Origin: Pedobacter sp. N36a
GTDB taxonomy: Bacteria; Bacteroidota; Bacteroidia; Sphingobacteriales; Sphingobacteriaceae
Length of the DNA: 64,000 bases
Direction: 5' to 3'
Assembly: GCF_014472395.1 (NCBI RefSeq)
Contig: NZ_JACSZW010000002.1
Location: 372,001 to 436,000 of the forward strand
Made by a program: the position numbers and the translations under genes. Of the stretch, positions 18,829 through 28,348 are shown piece after piece (the stretch's first letter is position 1; each line of letters opens with the position of its first letter). Under the pieces are notes generated by a model. That model was not told where the DNA came from, did no database searches, and saw only the letters and a list, made by a program, of their open reading frames with translations.

Positions 18829-18874
18829 TCTGCGCATTTGGCTCTTGCTTAAATTAATTTATCTTTTCTGTGGT

Positions 18875-18909
18875 TTTGTGAAAAGTTATGGCAAATAAAT
18901 TTATATTTT
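18875..18909 (+). promoter_or_regulatory. candidate Bacteroidota promoter for the sodium symporter
   Basis: TTTG at 18875-18878 and TATATTTT at 18902-18909 resemble the -33 TTTG and -7 TAnnTTTG elements; the 23-base spacer is slightly long. It lies 27 bases before the symporter ATG. Confidence 0.4.
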
Positions 18910-18936
18910 AGCCAGCTAATCAACATTTAAACCACA

Positions 18937-20622
18937 ATGAGCGGACTTCACAAATACGATTACATCGTATTTTTTATTTACTTCATTATCGTATCTTCTT
19001 ACGGTTTCTGGATTTACTACAAAAAGAAAACTGCAGCAGCAGATTCCAAGGATTATTTTCTAGCAGAAGGTTCTTTAACCTGGTGGGCCATCGGAGCTTC
19101 ACTGATTGCTTCTAACATCTCAGCCGAGCAAATGATTGGAATGAGTGGTTCAGGTTTTAAGCTTGGACTCGCCATTTCCGCCTATGAATGGATGGCATCT
19201 GCAACATTAATTATTGTAGCAGTGTTCTTTATGCCAGTATACCTGAAGAATAAGATCTTTACCATGCCCCAGTTTTTAAGTCAGCGTTACAACGAGAAAG
19301 TAGCGATGATTATGGCGGTATTCTGGTTAATGTTATATATCGTAGTCAACCTGATGTCTATTCTTTACCTTGGGGCCCTGGCCATCAGTGGTATCTCCGG
19401 ACTTGACCTGACTGCCTGTATTTTGGCATTGGCAATTTTCGCAATTTTTATCACCCTTGGTGGAATGAAAGTAATTGGATATACAGATGTAATCCAGGTG
19501 TTCTTCTTAATCCTCGGAGGCTTAGTAGCTACTTACCTTGCTTTAAACCTGATTTCAGGTGGCGATGGCATCATCAAAGGCTTTGGTATTCTAAAAACAG
19601 GCGCTTCAGAACATTTCCATCTGATTTTCAAGAAAGACAACCCGAATTACATGGACCTTCCAGGTTTAAGTGTATTGATCGGTGGAATGTGGATTGCGAA
19701 TCTAAGTTACTGGGGATGTAACCAATACATCACGCAAAGAGCACTCGGTGCTTCTTTACCAGTGGCAAGAGCAGGACTTTTGTTTGCAGCATTCCTTAAA
19801 ATGCTGATGCCGGTGATCGTGGTGATTCCAGGTATCGCAGTTTATTTTATTGTTAAAGAAAATATGGGCGGGATCAAAGCAAGCGATTTATTAACCGCTT
19901 CTGGTGTGGAAGATCCAAATAAAGCATATCCTGCCTTATTAGGCTTGTTGCCAATCGGATTAAAAGGACTGTCATTTGCCGCTTTAACCGCAGCAATTGT
20001 AGCTTCTCTTGCCGGAAAAGCCAACAGTATTGCTACGATCTTTACCCTTGATATCTATAAAAAAGCCTTTAACCCAAGTGCCGGAGAACGCACCATGGTG
20101 AACGTAGGTAAAATCACAGTAGTGGTGTCTATGTTAATGGCTGTAGTACTTTCCCTAATCGTAGGTGATGCCTTGATGGGAGAAGGAAAACAAGGTTTCC
20201 AATACATTCAGGAATATACCGGATTCGTATCTCCAGGTATCTTTGCGATGTTTATCCTTGGATTCTTCTGGAAAAAAACAACTTCAAATGCAGCAATGTT
20301 CGCCACTGTAGGTGGTTTTGTTGTTTCGGTGCTCCTTAAATTCCTTCCAGGATGGGTTGATCTTGCGCCATTACATGAATACGGATGGGCAATCGCCAAT
20401 TCAAGCGGTGTATTTGAGATTCCATTTATGGATAGAATGCTGATCGTTTTCGCGGTGTGTATTCTAGGCATGTACCTGATCAGTATTTATGAAGGTAAAA
20501 AAGGTGTAGTGACTAACGGATTGGAGATTGACGCCAAAATGTTTAGAGTTTCTACTTCATTCGCAATAGGTGCTTTAATCATCTTCGCAATGTTGGTAGC
20601 CTTGTATTCTGCCTTCTGGTAG
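18937..20622 (+). CDS. sodium:solute symporter (SSS family, SglT-like)
   Basis: 561 residues with about 14 hydrophobic helices. The N-terminal KKKTAAADSKDYFLAEGSL, the following GASLIASNISAEQMIGMSGS (Na+ site region) and the later FAALTAAIVASLAGKANSIAT block are typical of sugar-type SSS symporters. It probably takes up a sugar or polyol with sodium across the inner membrane. It is monocistronic: a promoter candidate lies upstream and a strong hairpin terminator directly after. Sialate-transporting SSS proteins exist, but this gene is 8 kb from the sialate locus, so I do not claim that substrate. Confidence 0.88.
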   Translation: MSGLHKYDYIVFFIYFIIVSSYGFWIYYKKKTAAADSKDYFLAEGSLTWWAIGASLIASNISAEQMIGMSGSGFKLGLAISAYEWMASATLIIVAVFFMPVYLKNKIFTMPQFLSQRYNEKVAMIMAVFWLMLYIVVNLMSILYLGALAISGISGLDLTACILALAIFAIFITLGGMKVIGYTDVIQVFFLILGGLVATYLALNLISGGDGIIKGFGILKTGASEHFHLIFKKDNPNYMDLPGLSVLIGGMWIANLSYWGCNQYITQRALGASLPVARAGLLFAAFLKMLMPVIVVIPGIAVYFIVKENMGGIKASDLLTASGVEDPNKAYPALLGLLPIGLKGLSFAALTAAIVASLAGKANSIATIFTLDIYKKAFNPSAGERTMVNVGKITVVVSMLMAVVLSLIVGDALMGEGKQGFQYIQEYTGFVSPGIFAMFILGFFWKKTTSNAAMFATVGGFVVSVLLKFLPGWVDLAPLHEYGWAIANSSGVFEIPFMDRMLIVFAVCILGMYLISIYEGKKGVVTNGLEIDAKMFRVSTSFAIGALIIFAMLVALYSAFW

Positions 20623-20643
20623 CCTAAACTAATTAATGCTAAA

Positions 20644-20678
20644 AAGCGGCTTCTTTACTCAAAGAAGCCGCTTTTTTT
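20644..20678 (+). terminator. strong intrinsic terminator after the symporter
   Basis: A perfect 13-bp stem (20644-20656 with 20661-20673), loop ACTC, followed by a continuous T-run to 20679. The bases from there to 20914 show no gene. Confidence 0.93.
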
Positions 20679-20914
20679 TGCCCATATCATTTTCAAAGAG
20701 CTATTTTTACTCCTATAATGTTCACTAAATCGACAACTAATATCTCTAATTGCAATTTAATTGATATGTAATTCTATGAAATGATTATTTTAAAATAATA
20801 CTTATTGAAGTAAAAAATATTTGTTCGTTATAAGCTTGTTTAAATGAGGGCAACTGGGTAGCTTAGTACCTGAGTCTTTCATTCAATGGTCGTCTGAAAT
20901 TACAATAGGGTTCC

Positions 20915-21928
20915 ATGAGCAAAATACTGGTGTTAGTAAATGTGTTACTGAGTTTCGCTTTGCTGTGCAAGGCACAGCAAAGACCTCAGTATACGCAGTA
21001 TGTTTTTAACAATTACATTTTAAACCCCGCAATCTCAGGAATTGAAAACTATACAGATGTTAAGTTTGGGTATAGGAATCAATGGAATGGCATTGACCAG
21101 TCGCCGATTACCGCTTATTTTTCCGTACACCTCCCGGTAGGGAAAAACTATATCTATGGGAACTCTAATTCCTTTTCCGAAAACGGTGACAATCCAATGA
21201 AACGCAGTCTGGTACACACCTACATGGCATCAGAGCCACATCACGGCTTAGGCGTGTTTGGTGTAGTTGACCGTACCGGACCAATTACCAGTTCAGATTT
21301 TAAACTTACCTATGCTTACCACCTCGGACTAAGCCCCAAAATTAACCTCAGTGTGGGCGTAGGTGCAGGGGTGTCCAGGCTCATGCTTGATGTATCAAAG
21401 ATCAGTTTGGAGAATAGCCTGGATCCAGCCATTGCGGCAAATGCCAACAATAGGATTCAACCTGATCTGGCCGCAGGTTTATGGCTATATGGCCCTGATT
21501 TTTTTGCCGGAATTTCTGCACAGCAATTACTCAGGAGGCCCATTACTTTTACCGATGAACCCGGATAAAATACAGGAAAACAAGTTCCTCATGTTTTTGT
21601 AACGGGTGGCTATAAATTCTTTCTTTCCGAAGAGATCGCAGCGATTCCTTCTGTCATGTTTAAATATGTTTCGCCAACACCGCTGTCTACAGACCTTAAC
21701 CTGAAAATAGCTTTTAAAGATAAGTTTTGGGTCGGAGGGAGCTATTGCAGTCAGGATGCCGCAGCAATCATTGCCGGATTTAACATAAATGCCTTGTTTG
21801 TATTGGGCTATTCCTATGACTTTACGACTTCAGAGCTTGGGAAGATGAGTAATTGAAGTCATGAGATCGTACTCGGTATTTTGCTGAACAACAGGTATAA
21901 AGTTTCCTGCCCGCAAAGAAACTGGTAA
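20915..21928 (+). pseudogene. PorP/SprF family protein gene with two in-frame stop codons
   Basis: The first 217 codons encode a signal peptide (to about SFALLCKAQQ) and the PorP/SprF start PQYTQYVFNNYILNPAISG. A TAA at 21566-21568 interrupts the frame after TFTDEPG. The same frame continues with NTGKQVPHVFVTGGYKFFLS and on to LGYSYDFTTSELGKMSN, where a TGA at 21854-21856 falls at the Gly of the family's SNGSHEI-type ending. The frame then reads SHEIVLGILLNNRYKVSC to a final TAA at 21926. The whole frame (337 codons) has normal family length. The family anchors type IX secretion/gliding components in the outer membrane. Two nonsense changes and no frameshift indicate recent decay. Confidence 0.85.
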
Positions 21929-21957
21929 TTTAAAAAAACATCATTAGCTATAAACGA

Positions 21958-21993
21958 ATGAAGCGACCCAAAAAAAGATTAGGGGCGCTTCAT
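21958..21993 (+). terminator. weak hairpin after the porP pseudogene
   Basis: A 12-bp stem with one mismatch (21958-21969 with 21982-21993), followed after a short gap by TTTTTTT. It could end the pseudogene transcript or, read the other way, the oxidoreductase operon. Confidence 0.4.
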
Positions 21994-22061
21994 GAGCAGT
22001 CATTTTTTTAATCAGCTCAGCTGCAAAATAGACTGAAGATATATTTTGGCAGTACAAAAAA

Positions 22062-23285
22062 TCAGGGTGTCAAGTTGTACTTCGGCTCCCAGCGTTCAAT
22101 TTGCTGTCCATACAAGGCTTTATTAGCCAGATGCACGCAAAATGCAGTGGTTGCTCCGGTGATCACATTAGAGTCTGGCTGTTTCTTTTCCAGAATAGAT
22201 TTATGAAAATCCTTCAAAGAATAATAAGTGCCATCTTTAGCGGGTAAATCTGTCTGAATAGGAATTCCACCATTCTTGTCCCATACTATTTTAGTGGCGC
22301 CAGTTACGCCATCCACCGTTTCCAGTGCTTTCTTCTGACTTTTTTCAGGATAAAATATCGCTTCATTGACCAACAAAGAAATGGTTCCTTTCGTGCCTTT
22401 CAGTTTAAACAGATAACCATCTCTTTCATTTCCTAAGGTAGTCCCGAAATTGCCAATCATGCCTTTATAGCGAAACATCACCTGCACATTGTCGTAGGTT
22501 TCCCTGCCATCTTTATACACGTCAATGCCACCTGTGGCCATGATTTCCTGGGGATGCGTCTTGAATGCCCAATTGATGAAATCCATCTGGTGCGAAAGCA
22601 GCTCGGCCATCAGTCCGCCGGAATATTCTTTGTACATCCGCCAATTCACCTTCCGCTCCAATGATGGGTTGGCAATGGGCCGTCTCCAGTTGTTATTCCT
22701 GTCCCAGCGACTTTCTATCTGGGTAACTTTCCCCAAATATCCATTGTCTATCATTTCCTTGACCTTATAATAAATAGGAGCGTAGCGGTATTGGTGGCCC
22801 ACCTGAAAGGTTTGTTTCGGGTGTTTCTTCACCAATTCCAGCAGGGCAAAGGTTTCTGGAATATTATAAGTCATGGTTTTTTCCAGATAAACATGCTTTC
22901 CTGCCTTTACTGCATCACTTGCAATAGGAAAGTGCATGTTCAATGGCGTAGAGATGAACACAGCTGAAATCTGCGGATCATTCAGTAAATCCCGGTAATC
23001 TGCATAGGATTTTACGCCGGCAAGGCCCGGCTGCTGCAGGGTTTCTTTGATCCTAAAATCCAGCACATCTGCGATTGCAACCAGCTCAAACTCCTCTGGT
23101 AACTGCTTGGCAATATGAATTAATCCTTTTCCACGGTCTCCACAGCCAATCACCGCGATCTTGATTTTGGTTTCAGGAGCCCTGGGATCAAAACCAGCTA
23201 ACTGCTCTTTGGCAAATATCTCTGGAGGCAATAATAAGCCTCCAGCCAGAATACTGGTATTTTGTATAAATTTCCTTCTGAACAT
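22062..23285 (-). CDS. Gfo/Idh/MocA oxidoreductase, exported (Tat-type signal), copy 1
   Basis: 407 residues. The N-terminus MFRRKFIQNTSILAGGLLLP is a twin-arginine-like signal, so the enzyme is probably exported with bound cofactor. The Rossmann motif IAVIGCGDRGKG follows, then VFISTPLNMHF and YLEKTMTYN (the EKP-type motif with Thr instead of Pro). The C-terminal part is the usual oxidoreductase beta-sheet domain. Family members oxidise or reduce sugar hydroxyls, often at C3, with NAD(P). It starts three bases after the copy 2 gene's end and is last in a four-gene operon. Confidence 0.86.
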   Translation of the reverse strand: MFRRKFIQNTSILAGGLLLPPEIFAKEQLAGFDPRAPETKIKIAVIGCGDRGKGLIHIAKQLPEEFELVAIADVLDFRIKETLQQPGLAGVKSYADYRDLLNDPQISAVFISTPLNMHFPIASDAVKAGKHVYLEKTMTYNIPETFALLELVKKHPKQTFQVGHQYRYAPIYYKVKEMIDNGYLGKVTQIESRWDRNNNWRRPIANPSLERKVNWRMYKEYSGGLMAELLSHQMDFINWAFKTHPQEIMATGGIDVYKDGRETYDNVQVMFRYKGMIGNFGTTLGNERDGYLFKLKGTKGTISLLVNEAIFYPEKSQKKALETVDGVTGATKIVWDKNGGIPIQTDLPAKDGTYYSLKDFHKSILEKKQPDSNVITGATTAFCVHLANKALYGQQIERWEPKYNLTP

Positions 23286-23287
23286 CT

Positions 23288-24646
23288 TTAATATTTGAAA
23301 GGCTTACCATCCACCATTACCTCTTGTTTTACTTCATCAAACACTGCTTTTTTACCGGTTCTGGCGGCAGCATTGGTCATGATATTCGCAATGGAGTGGT
23401 AATATCCAGCTTCTACAGGCGCATTGGTTTCCTTTCTGCTGCGTACACATTCCATCCAGTTGCGCATGTGCGCTGAAGTCAGTTTATCGCCGCCGGTATT
23501 GGCGGAAGCGGCCACTTTTTCTACCATATCTGTCAGTTTTAATTCCGGCAGCAAGTTCGCCTGCATGTTCATGGCACTCGCTGCACCGGCTTTTAATCCG
23601 CCTTTTGGAGAAACGGTATTGGTATTCAGGTTCAGCTCACCACCATTCGCATAATAGATTTCTGCAGGATTTTCATCGCCATTGTGCATTCTGGAAGTAA
23701 AGACCACTTGAAATCCTTTTTGGGCATCATTTTCCGGCCCATAATCAAACACGGCGGTGGTGGTATCCCAGTTTCTTCGGCCGTCTTTCCATTGGTAGAT
23801 GCCACCATTTGCCACCACACTGCGTGGGTGTTTTAGTCCCGTAAACCAATGAACGGTATCTATTTGATGTGACATCCACTGACCCGGCATTCCAGAAGAA
23901 TATGGCCAGAACAAACGGTATTCCAGGTATTTTCTAGGATCCCATGCTTCAAAAGGACGGTTGATCAGGAAGCGTTTCCAGTCGGTATCTTCTTGTTTCA
24001 ATTTGGCTACCAATTCTGGTCTTCGCCATCTTCCTGGTTGATTTACATTCCAGCTCAGCTCTACCATGGTGATGTCTCCGAACTTACCATCCTGGATAAA
24101 TTTTGAAGCTGCTTTGTAGTTTCCGCCGCTTCTCCTTTGAGAACCTATCTGAACAATTTGGTTGGAGGCTTTCACGGCTTTTAGCGCGGCTCTGGCATCT
24201 TCCATGGTTTCCGCGAAAGGTTTCTCACAATACACATCGCATTTGGCTTTAATGGCTTCTATGGTGTGTACAGCGTGCTGGAAATCAGCAGTACTCACAA
24301 TTACTGCATCAATATCTTTTAAATTGTATAATTCTTCATTGTTCCGACAAGCGGTAATGTCATGACCAAATTTCGATTTGAGCAGATCCTGACCTAAACC
24401 TCTGCGGTAATTCCATAAATCTGAAACCGCCACAATGTCGAAATTGAGTTCTTTATGATGATTTAGAAAACTAGGCAGGAGGGAACCCGCAAAGCGATCA
24501 GAAAATCCAACCACACCAACCCTTACCCGGTCGTTGGCACCAATAATATTTCCATAACTTTTAGCCGATAAGCCCATCGTTCCCATATAGGTTCCCGCGG
24601 CTGCAATCGCCGATTGCTTAATGAATTTTCTTCTTGAAGATAACAT
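23288..24646 (-). CDS. Gfo/Idh/MocA oxidoreductase, exported (Tat-type signal), copy 2
   Basis: 452 residues. MLSSRRKFIKQSAIAAAGTY is a clear twin-arginine-like leader. The nucleotide-binding motif is VGVVGFSDRFAGS, unusual in having Phe-Ser where Gly-Cys/Gly is common; YCEKPFAET carries the catalytic-region EKP motif. It is longer than copy 1 and diverged from it, so this is not a recent duplication. It lies between the DUF1080 gene (10-base gap upstream) and copy 1. Inferred to be a periplasmic glycoside or sugar oxidoreductase, working with copy 1 in opposite directions or on different substrates. Confidence 0.86.
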   Translation of the reverse strand: MLSSRRKFIKQSAIAAAGTYMGTMGLSAKSYGNIIGANDRVRVGVVGFSDRFAGSLLPSFLNHHKELNFDIVAVSDLWNYRRGLGQDLLKSKFGHDITACRNNEELYNLKDIDAVIVSTADFQHAVHTIEAIKAKCDVYCEKPFAETMEDARAALKAVKASNQIVQIGSQRRSGGNYKAASKFIQDGKFGDITMVELSWNVNQPGRWRRPELVAKLKQEDTDWKRFLINRPFEAWDPRKYLEYRLFWPYSSGMPGQWMSHQIDTVHWFTGLKHPRSVVANGGIYQWKDGRRNWDTTTAVFDYGPENDAQKGFQVVFTSRMHNGDENPAEIYYANGGELNLNTNTVSPKGGLKAGAASAMNMQANLLPELKLTDMVEKVAASANTGGDKLTSAHMRNWMECVRSRKETNAPVEAGYYHSIANIMTNAAARTGKKAVFDEVKQEVMVDGKPFKY

Positions 24647-24656
24647 AGTAGGGGGA

Positions 24657-26018
24657 TTAAAGTTGTTTCAATTTGATGCTTCTAAAGGATACCTGATCAC
24701 CATGATCCTGTAACAGGATATGCCCTTTAGCGGCCATCCCGAAATCCTTCCAGTTTTTATACTTGCTGTCTGCCACTAAAGCCAGAAATTCTGCCGATCC
24801 TCTGGTATATTCCAGGATTTTGTAGCCATTTAACCAGTATTCAATTTTATTATCTGGGTAAACACGGATCAGACCCCTGTTCCAATCTCCGATTTTGCGC
24901 TGCGCATTAGGGATCTTTTTACTGGTCATCAGATCGTATAGAGAACCTAATGTGCGGTTGCCATCTTTGCCAAGTTTCGCATCAGGATGTCTGGCATCGT
25001 CAAGAATTTGATATTCCGGACCGATTGCAGAGCCTTTATTTCCCTCTGTCAGCGTCACAAAATACTTCACTCCACTGTTTGCACCTTCAGAAAGCTTAAA
25101 GTCGAACTTCAGCTCAAAAGCACCATATTGTTTCTCCGTAACGATGTCGCCGCCATTGGTAGACTCTGCACCATTAGATTTCTGTACGCTTAACTCTCCG
25201 TCATTTATTGACCATCCACTTGTTGGAAAACCAGGTTTATAAGCTCCTTTCCATCCTTTGCTTGTCTTTCCGTCCCATAACAGCGAATATCCTTCTGCCT
25301 TTTCCTGCGCAGATAAATCGTTAGGGACCATATTCACGACAAAAATCTCATCCGTTTTTGAAGGCTTCAGGTTTTCCGTCTGAATACGGATGTTGCGCCA
25401 GCGGATTTGTTTTCCAGGGACATCATTTTTTCCAATCGAATGTACCTGCAGCGCGATGAAACCAGAAGGAGTCATGGCGTCTACTACATTGGCTGCCGGA
25501 ATGCCGTTCACCCAGGTGCGAATGGAATTGCCAATACATTCTACGCGGTATTTGTTCCAGGCCTGGTTTTTAAAGGCCATTTTTCCTTTTGGATTGATGT
25601 CCATTGGGTACAGCCAGCCTCTCCTGGATTCATCATAAATCCCACCGCTGAATTTTCTATCGGAGGGGTCGATTTCCACCTGATACCCATGAACCCTGCC
25701 ATTGAGGTGATCTGCTTTACTTTCGCTTCGGATTTGTACGCCAGAGTTCATAGAATCATCTACCAGTAACTCCAGTTCCAGGATAAAATCTCCATAATTC
25801 TTTTCGGTAGTCAGGAAAGAATTGGGTTGATTAGGGACTGTAGTGCCTACAATTTCTCCATTTACAGCTTCATATTTTGCCTGGCCATTGAGCTGTTTCC
25901 AGCCTTGCAGGTCTTTTCCATTGAATAAGTTTTGCCATTTTTGAGTCTGTGCCTGTAATCCAACAGGGCTCCCTGCCCATAGCAAGGCAGCTAAAAGTAG
26001 TACTGGTTTGGTCTTCAT
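24657..26018 (-). CDS. double DUF1080 (3-keto-disaccharide hydrolase-like) secreted protein
   Basis: 453 residues with a signal peptide (to about GLQAQTQ). Two tandem concanavalin-like DUF1080 domains are readable: about 28-212, opening with LFNGKDLQGWKQLNG, and about 240-453, opening with LWDGKTSKGWKGAYKPG; each contains a GVQIRSE or GVKYFVT strand and a KYRVE/RGLIRV strand. The Pfam family is now named for 3-keto-disaccharide hydrolase activity. Placed directly before the two exported oxidoreductases, which could supply 3-keto substrates. The exact activity is inferred, not visible. Confidence 0.84.
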   Translation of the reverse strand: MKTKPVLLLAALLWAGSPVGLQAQTQKWQNLFNGKDLQGWKQLNGQAKYEAVNGEIVGTTVPNQPNSFLTTEKNYGDFILELELLVDDSMNSGVQIRSESKADHLNGRVHGYQVEIDPSDRKFSGGIYDESRRGWLYPMDINPKGKMAFKNQAWNKYRVECIGNSIRTWVNGIPAANVVDAMTPSGFIALQVHSIGKNDVPGKQIRWRNIRIQTENLKPSKTDEIFVVNMVPNDLSAQEKAEGYSLLWDGKTSKGWKGAYKPGFPTSGWSINDGELSVQKSNGAESTNGGDIVTEKQYGAFELKFDFKLSEGANSGVKYFVTLTEGNKGSAIGPEYQILDDARHPDAKLGKDGNRTLGSLYDLMTSKKIPNAQRKIGDWNRGLIRVYPDNKIEYWLNGYKILEYTRGSAEFLALVADSKYKNWKDFGMAAKGHILLQDHGDQVSFRSIKLKQL

Positions 26019-26082
26019 TTGTGGTTCTATTAGGTTTTATAGGTGTTCTTTTGGATAAATTCCATGTGTTTGCAGGGATAGT

Positions 26083-27117
26083 TTAAAAAGCAGTTTTGCT
26101 GAATGCCGCAGCCTGATCGTTTAAAACTTCCGCCGTTGGCGTTGCAGCGGAGCTGACCAGGACGCGATAGCGAAAAGTAATCGATTCACCAGGGGCCAGG
26201 CTCAGGTTTAAGTTTTCCTTGCCATTGCTAAACACCTGCTGACCTAGTGGATTAGCGGCAAATAAACCATAATCCCGGGCATGCCAGTAGGTAGGGTAGC
26301 CTGGATTCTTTGGATGGTCAATAATAGCAATAGACACTTTCTGCTGGTCTTTCACACCTGCCAGTAAGCACCAGTTGGCCCTTGTTCCCCAGGAATCGTT
26401 GCCCTTTTTTCCGGCGCTGGTCAGGTAATCCCCATTTGCACCATTGCCGGATGCCGAAACTTTAGTGCGGTTGCCCTGGCTATCTGTAAATTCTGCGGTT
26501 TGGTTGGAGGGCATTTCCAGTTCTTTGGTGACCCGCACTGCGATCATGCCGTCTTTAACTTCTTTGAACTTTACCGTGTCTTTTACCGCAGTAAGGGTAG
26601 TTAGCCGATCTATGGTTCGCGTATTTTCAGTGCCGGAAAAAGTAAATGTAGTCTGTTCCTTTAATAAAACATGGCGATCCTGTCTTTCCCAATTTGCGGT
26701 ATAGCTCAATTCTCCTTTCTGATTTCCGGATTTAAAACCAGTCACCTTTACGGCCCTGATCCATCCATATTTGTTCTTTTTCGCTGCAGGAATGTTATAG
26801 GAGTTGTTCCAGAAATCTAAGCCGTTAACACTTTCATAATTCAGCCAAAGCCCCACATGGTGCGGATGATCTGTACGTTCCTGATCTCTGGTCTGCAATG
26901 GGAACCCACGGGTTAAAGTAAGGCCAGAGGCGGTGTTAATAGGATATAGGATAGGTTTCTCCAAACTATCAGGATACATGAAGCTGCTGAAAAATTTCCC
27001 ATCAACGTTAACATCTACCTGTTTCCCATTTTTTTGTGCTTGGAAAGTCACGCGTTTAGTCTGCGCATTTAATTGCAGGCTAAACCCACAAAAGGCAAGG
27101 ATCAGGTATTTATTCAT
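26083..27117 (-). CDS. DUF6807 (PmoA-like) secreted protein
   Basis: 344 residues with a signal peptide (to about LQLNAQT, residue 19). The motif DHPHHVGLWLNYESVNGLDF is the hallmark of the family once labelled methane oxygenase PmoA and now DUF6807, which has no relation to methane oxidation. The histidines suggest a metal or sugar site. It is the first gene of the (-) operon, divergent from the carboxypeptidase across 184 bases. Such proteins often occur beside DUF1080 and Gfo/Idh/MocA genes in Bacteroidota. The function is unknown. Confidence 0.78.
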   Translation of the reverse strand: MNKYLILAFCGFSLQLNAQTKRVTFQAQKNGKQVDVNVDGKFFSSFMYPDSLEKPILYPINTASGLTLTRGFPLQTRDQERTDHPHHVGLWLNYESVNGLDFWNNSYNIPAAKKNKYGWIRAVKVTGFKSGNQKGELSYTANWERQDRHVLLKEQTTFTFSGTENTRTIDRLTTLTAVKDTVKFKEVKDGMIAVRVTKELEMPSNQTAEFTDSQGNRTKVSASGNGANGDYLTSAGKKGNDSWGTRANWCLLAGVKDQQKVSIAIIDHPKNPGYPTYWHARDYGLFAANPLGQQVFSNGKENLNLSLAPGESITFRYRVLVSSAATPTAEVLNDQAAAFSKTAF

Positions 27118-27301
27118 ATTTGGTTAGGTTTTTTATTCGACTAAACTGTTAAATAGATCAGTCCTGCATAGCTAATATAGTTTTCTTCCTGCAAAACCGC
27201 TTTAAAGAAGGACTTAATCACATATAAAAATTACGAAAACGATGGAGTAAAATGCAGTATCTCCTCAATTAGCCTTATCATTGTAATACGCAATATATGA
27301 T

Positions 27302-28330
27302 ATGAAAAGGAAACATTTTCTCTCTTTTATGCTGACTGCAGGATTGGCCATCCCTGTTCAAGCCTCTTTTGGATCAAGAACTAAATCTCTTGAAAACCCT
27401 CCGCTAAAGCAGCCGCCATTCCTAAAAGCCGGAGATACCATTGGCATCACCAGTCCGGCCGGATTTATAACCACCGCAGAAATTTTACCGGCAATAGCCA
27501 TGATGGAAAGCTGGGGCTTTAAGATCAAAATCGGGAAAACGATAGATAAAAGAGATTTTACCATGGGGGGCACCGACCAGGAGCGTGCGGCAGACCTTCA
27601 GGAGATGCTGGACAATCCAGAGATCAAAGCCATCATGTGCGCAAGAGGAGGGTATGGGATGGTTCGGATCATCGATCTTTTGAATTTTGACCGCTTCCTG
27701 CAAATGCCCAAATGGATCATTGGTTTCAGTGATGTCACCGTTTTACATTGTCATTTAAACCGCCAGTTTGGTATCGCCTCCATACATTCAAAAATGTGCA
27801 ATTCTTTTCCTACAGATCCTGCATTGGCGGATGGAGTTCAGTTGGAGACGATCATGTCCATTAAAAAACTGCTGAAAGGAGAAAATCTTCAATATCAAGG
27901 CCCCATCGTCAGTCTGAATAAACCAGGCAAGACTGAAGGCCTGCTCCTTGGGGGGAACCTCAGCATCATTGAAACCATGGCGGGCACAAAATCCGACCTC
28001 CAGACCGATGGTAAAATTTTATTTGTAGAAGACACAGGAGAATACCTTTACCGCCTGGACCGCATGTTCTGGAACCTGAAAAGAACGGGGAAACTAGCCA
28101 ATTTAGCCGGTTTAATCATTGGAGGCTTCAAAACGAAACCAGATGATCCCGGCGAAGAATTTGGAAAAACGATCTACGACATTGTTTTGGAGAAGGTCAA
28201 AGGTTATGGATACCCTGTTGCTTTTGATTTTCCTGTTGGACATCAAAAGAACAATTTCGCCCTGAAGTGTGGGGTAAAACATAGTTTAGAAGTAGGACCA
28301 AATGGGAGTCGCCTTGCTGCCATGAGCTAA
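27302..28330 (+). CDS. LD-carboxypeptidase (peptidase family S66)
   Basis: 342 residues with a signal-like N-terminus (MKRKHFLSFMLTAGLAIPVQ). The family motifs are present: LKAGDTIGITSPAG, MCARGGYGMVRI, the nucleophile serine in IIGFSDVTVLH, the Glu in VEDTGEYLYRLDRM and the catalytic His in FPVGHQKNN. These enzymes cut the terminal D-alanine of L,D-linked tetrapeptides in murein recycling; the same family contains microcin self-immunity proteins. A leader here implies periplasmic action or an uncleaved anchor. Divergent from the DUF6807 operon. Confidence 0.87.
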   Translation: MKRKHFLSFMLTAGLAIPVQASFGSRTKSLENPPLKQPPFLKAGDTIGITSPAGFITTAEILPAIAMMESWGFKIKIGKTIDKRDFTMGGTDQERAADLQEMLDNPEIKAIMCARGGYGMVRIIDLLNFDRFLQMPKWIIGFSDVTVLHCHLNRQFGIASIHSKMCNSFPTDPALADGVQLETIMSIKKLLKGENLQYQGPIVSLNKPGKTEGLLLGGNLSIIETMAGTKSDLQTDGKILFVEDTGEYLYRLDRMFWNLKRTGKLANLAGLIIGGFKTKPDDPGEEFGKTIYDIVLEKVKGYGYPVAFDFPVGHQKNNFALKCGVKHSLEVGPNGSRLAAMS

Positions 28331-28348
28331 TCTATTCCCAGATATTAC

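Noticed and set aside
18937..20622. Assigning the sodium symporter as a second sialate transporter
   Set aside because: Eight kilobases from the sialate genes, with its own promoter candidate and terminator; family membership alone is not enough.
21566..21856. Stop-codon recoding (read-through or selenocysteine at TGA) in the PorP/SprF gene
   Set aside because: One stop is TAA and the TGA replaces a glycine position; no recoding structure is visible, so decay is simpler.
26083..27117. Methane monooxygenase subunit (PmoA) label
   Set aside because: The historic label does not fit: the protein is a soluble secreted beta-rich DUF6807 member, without the membrane helices of particulate methane monooxygenase.
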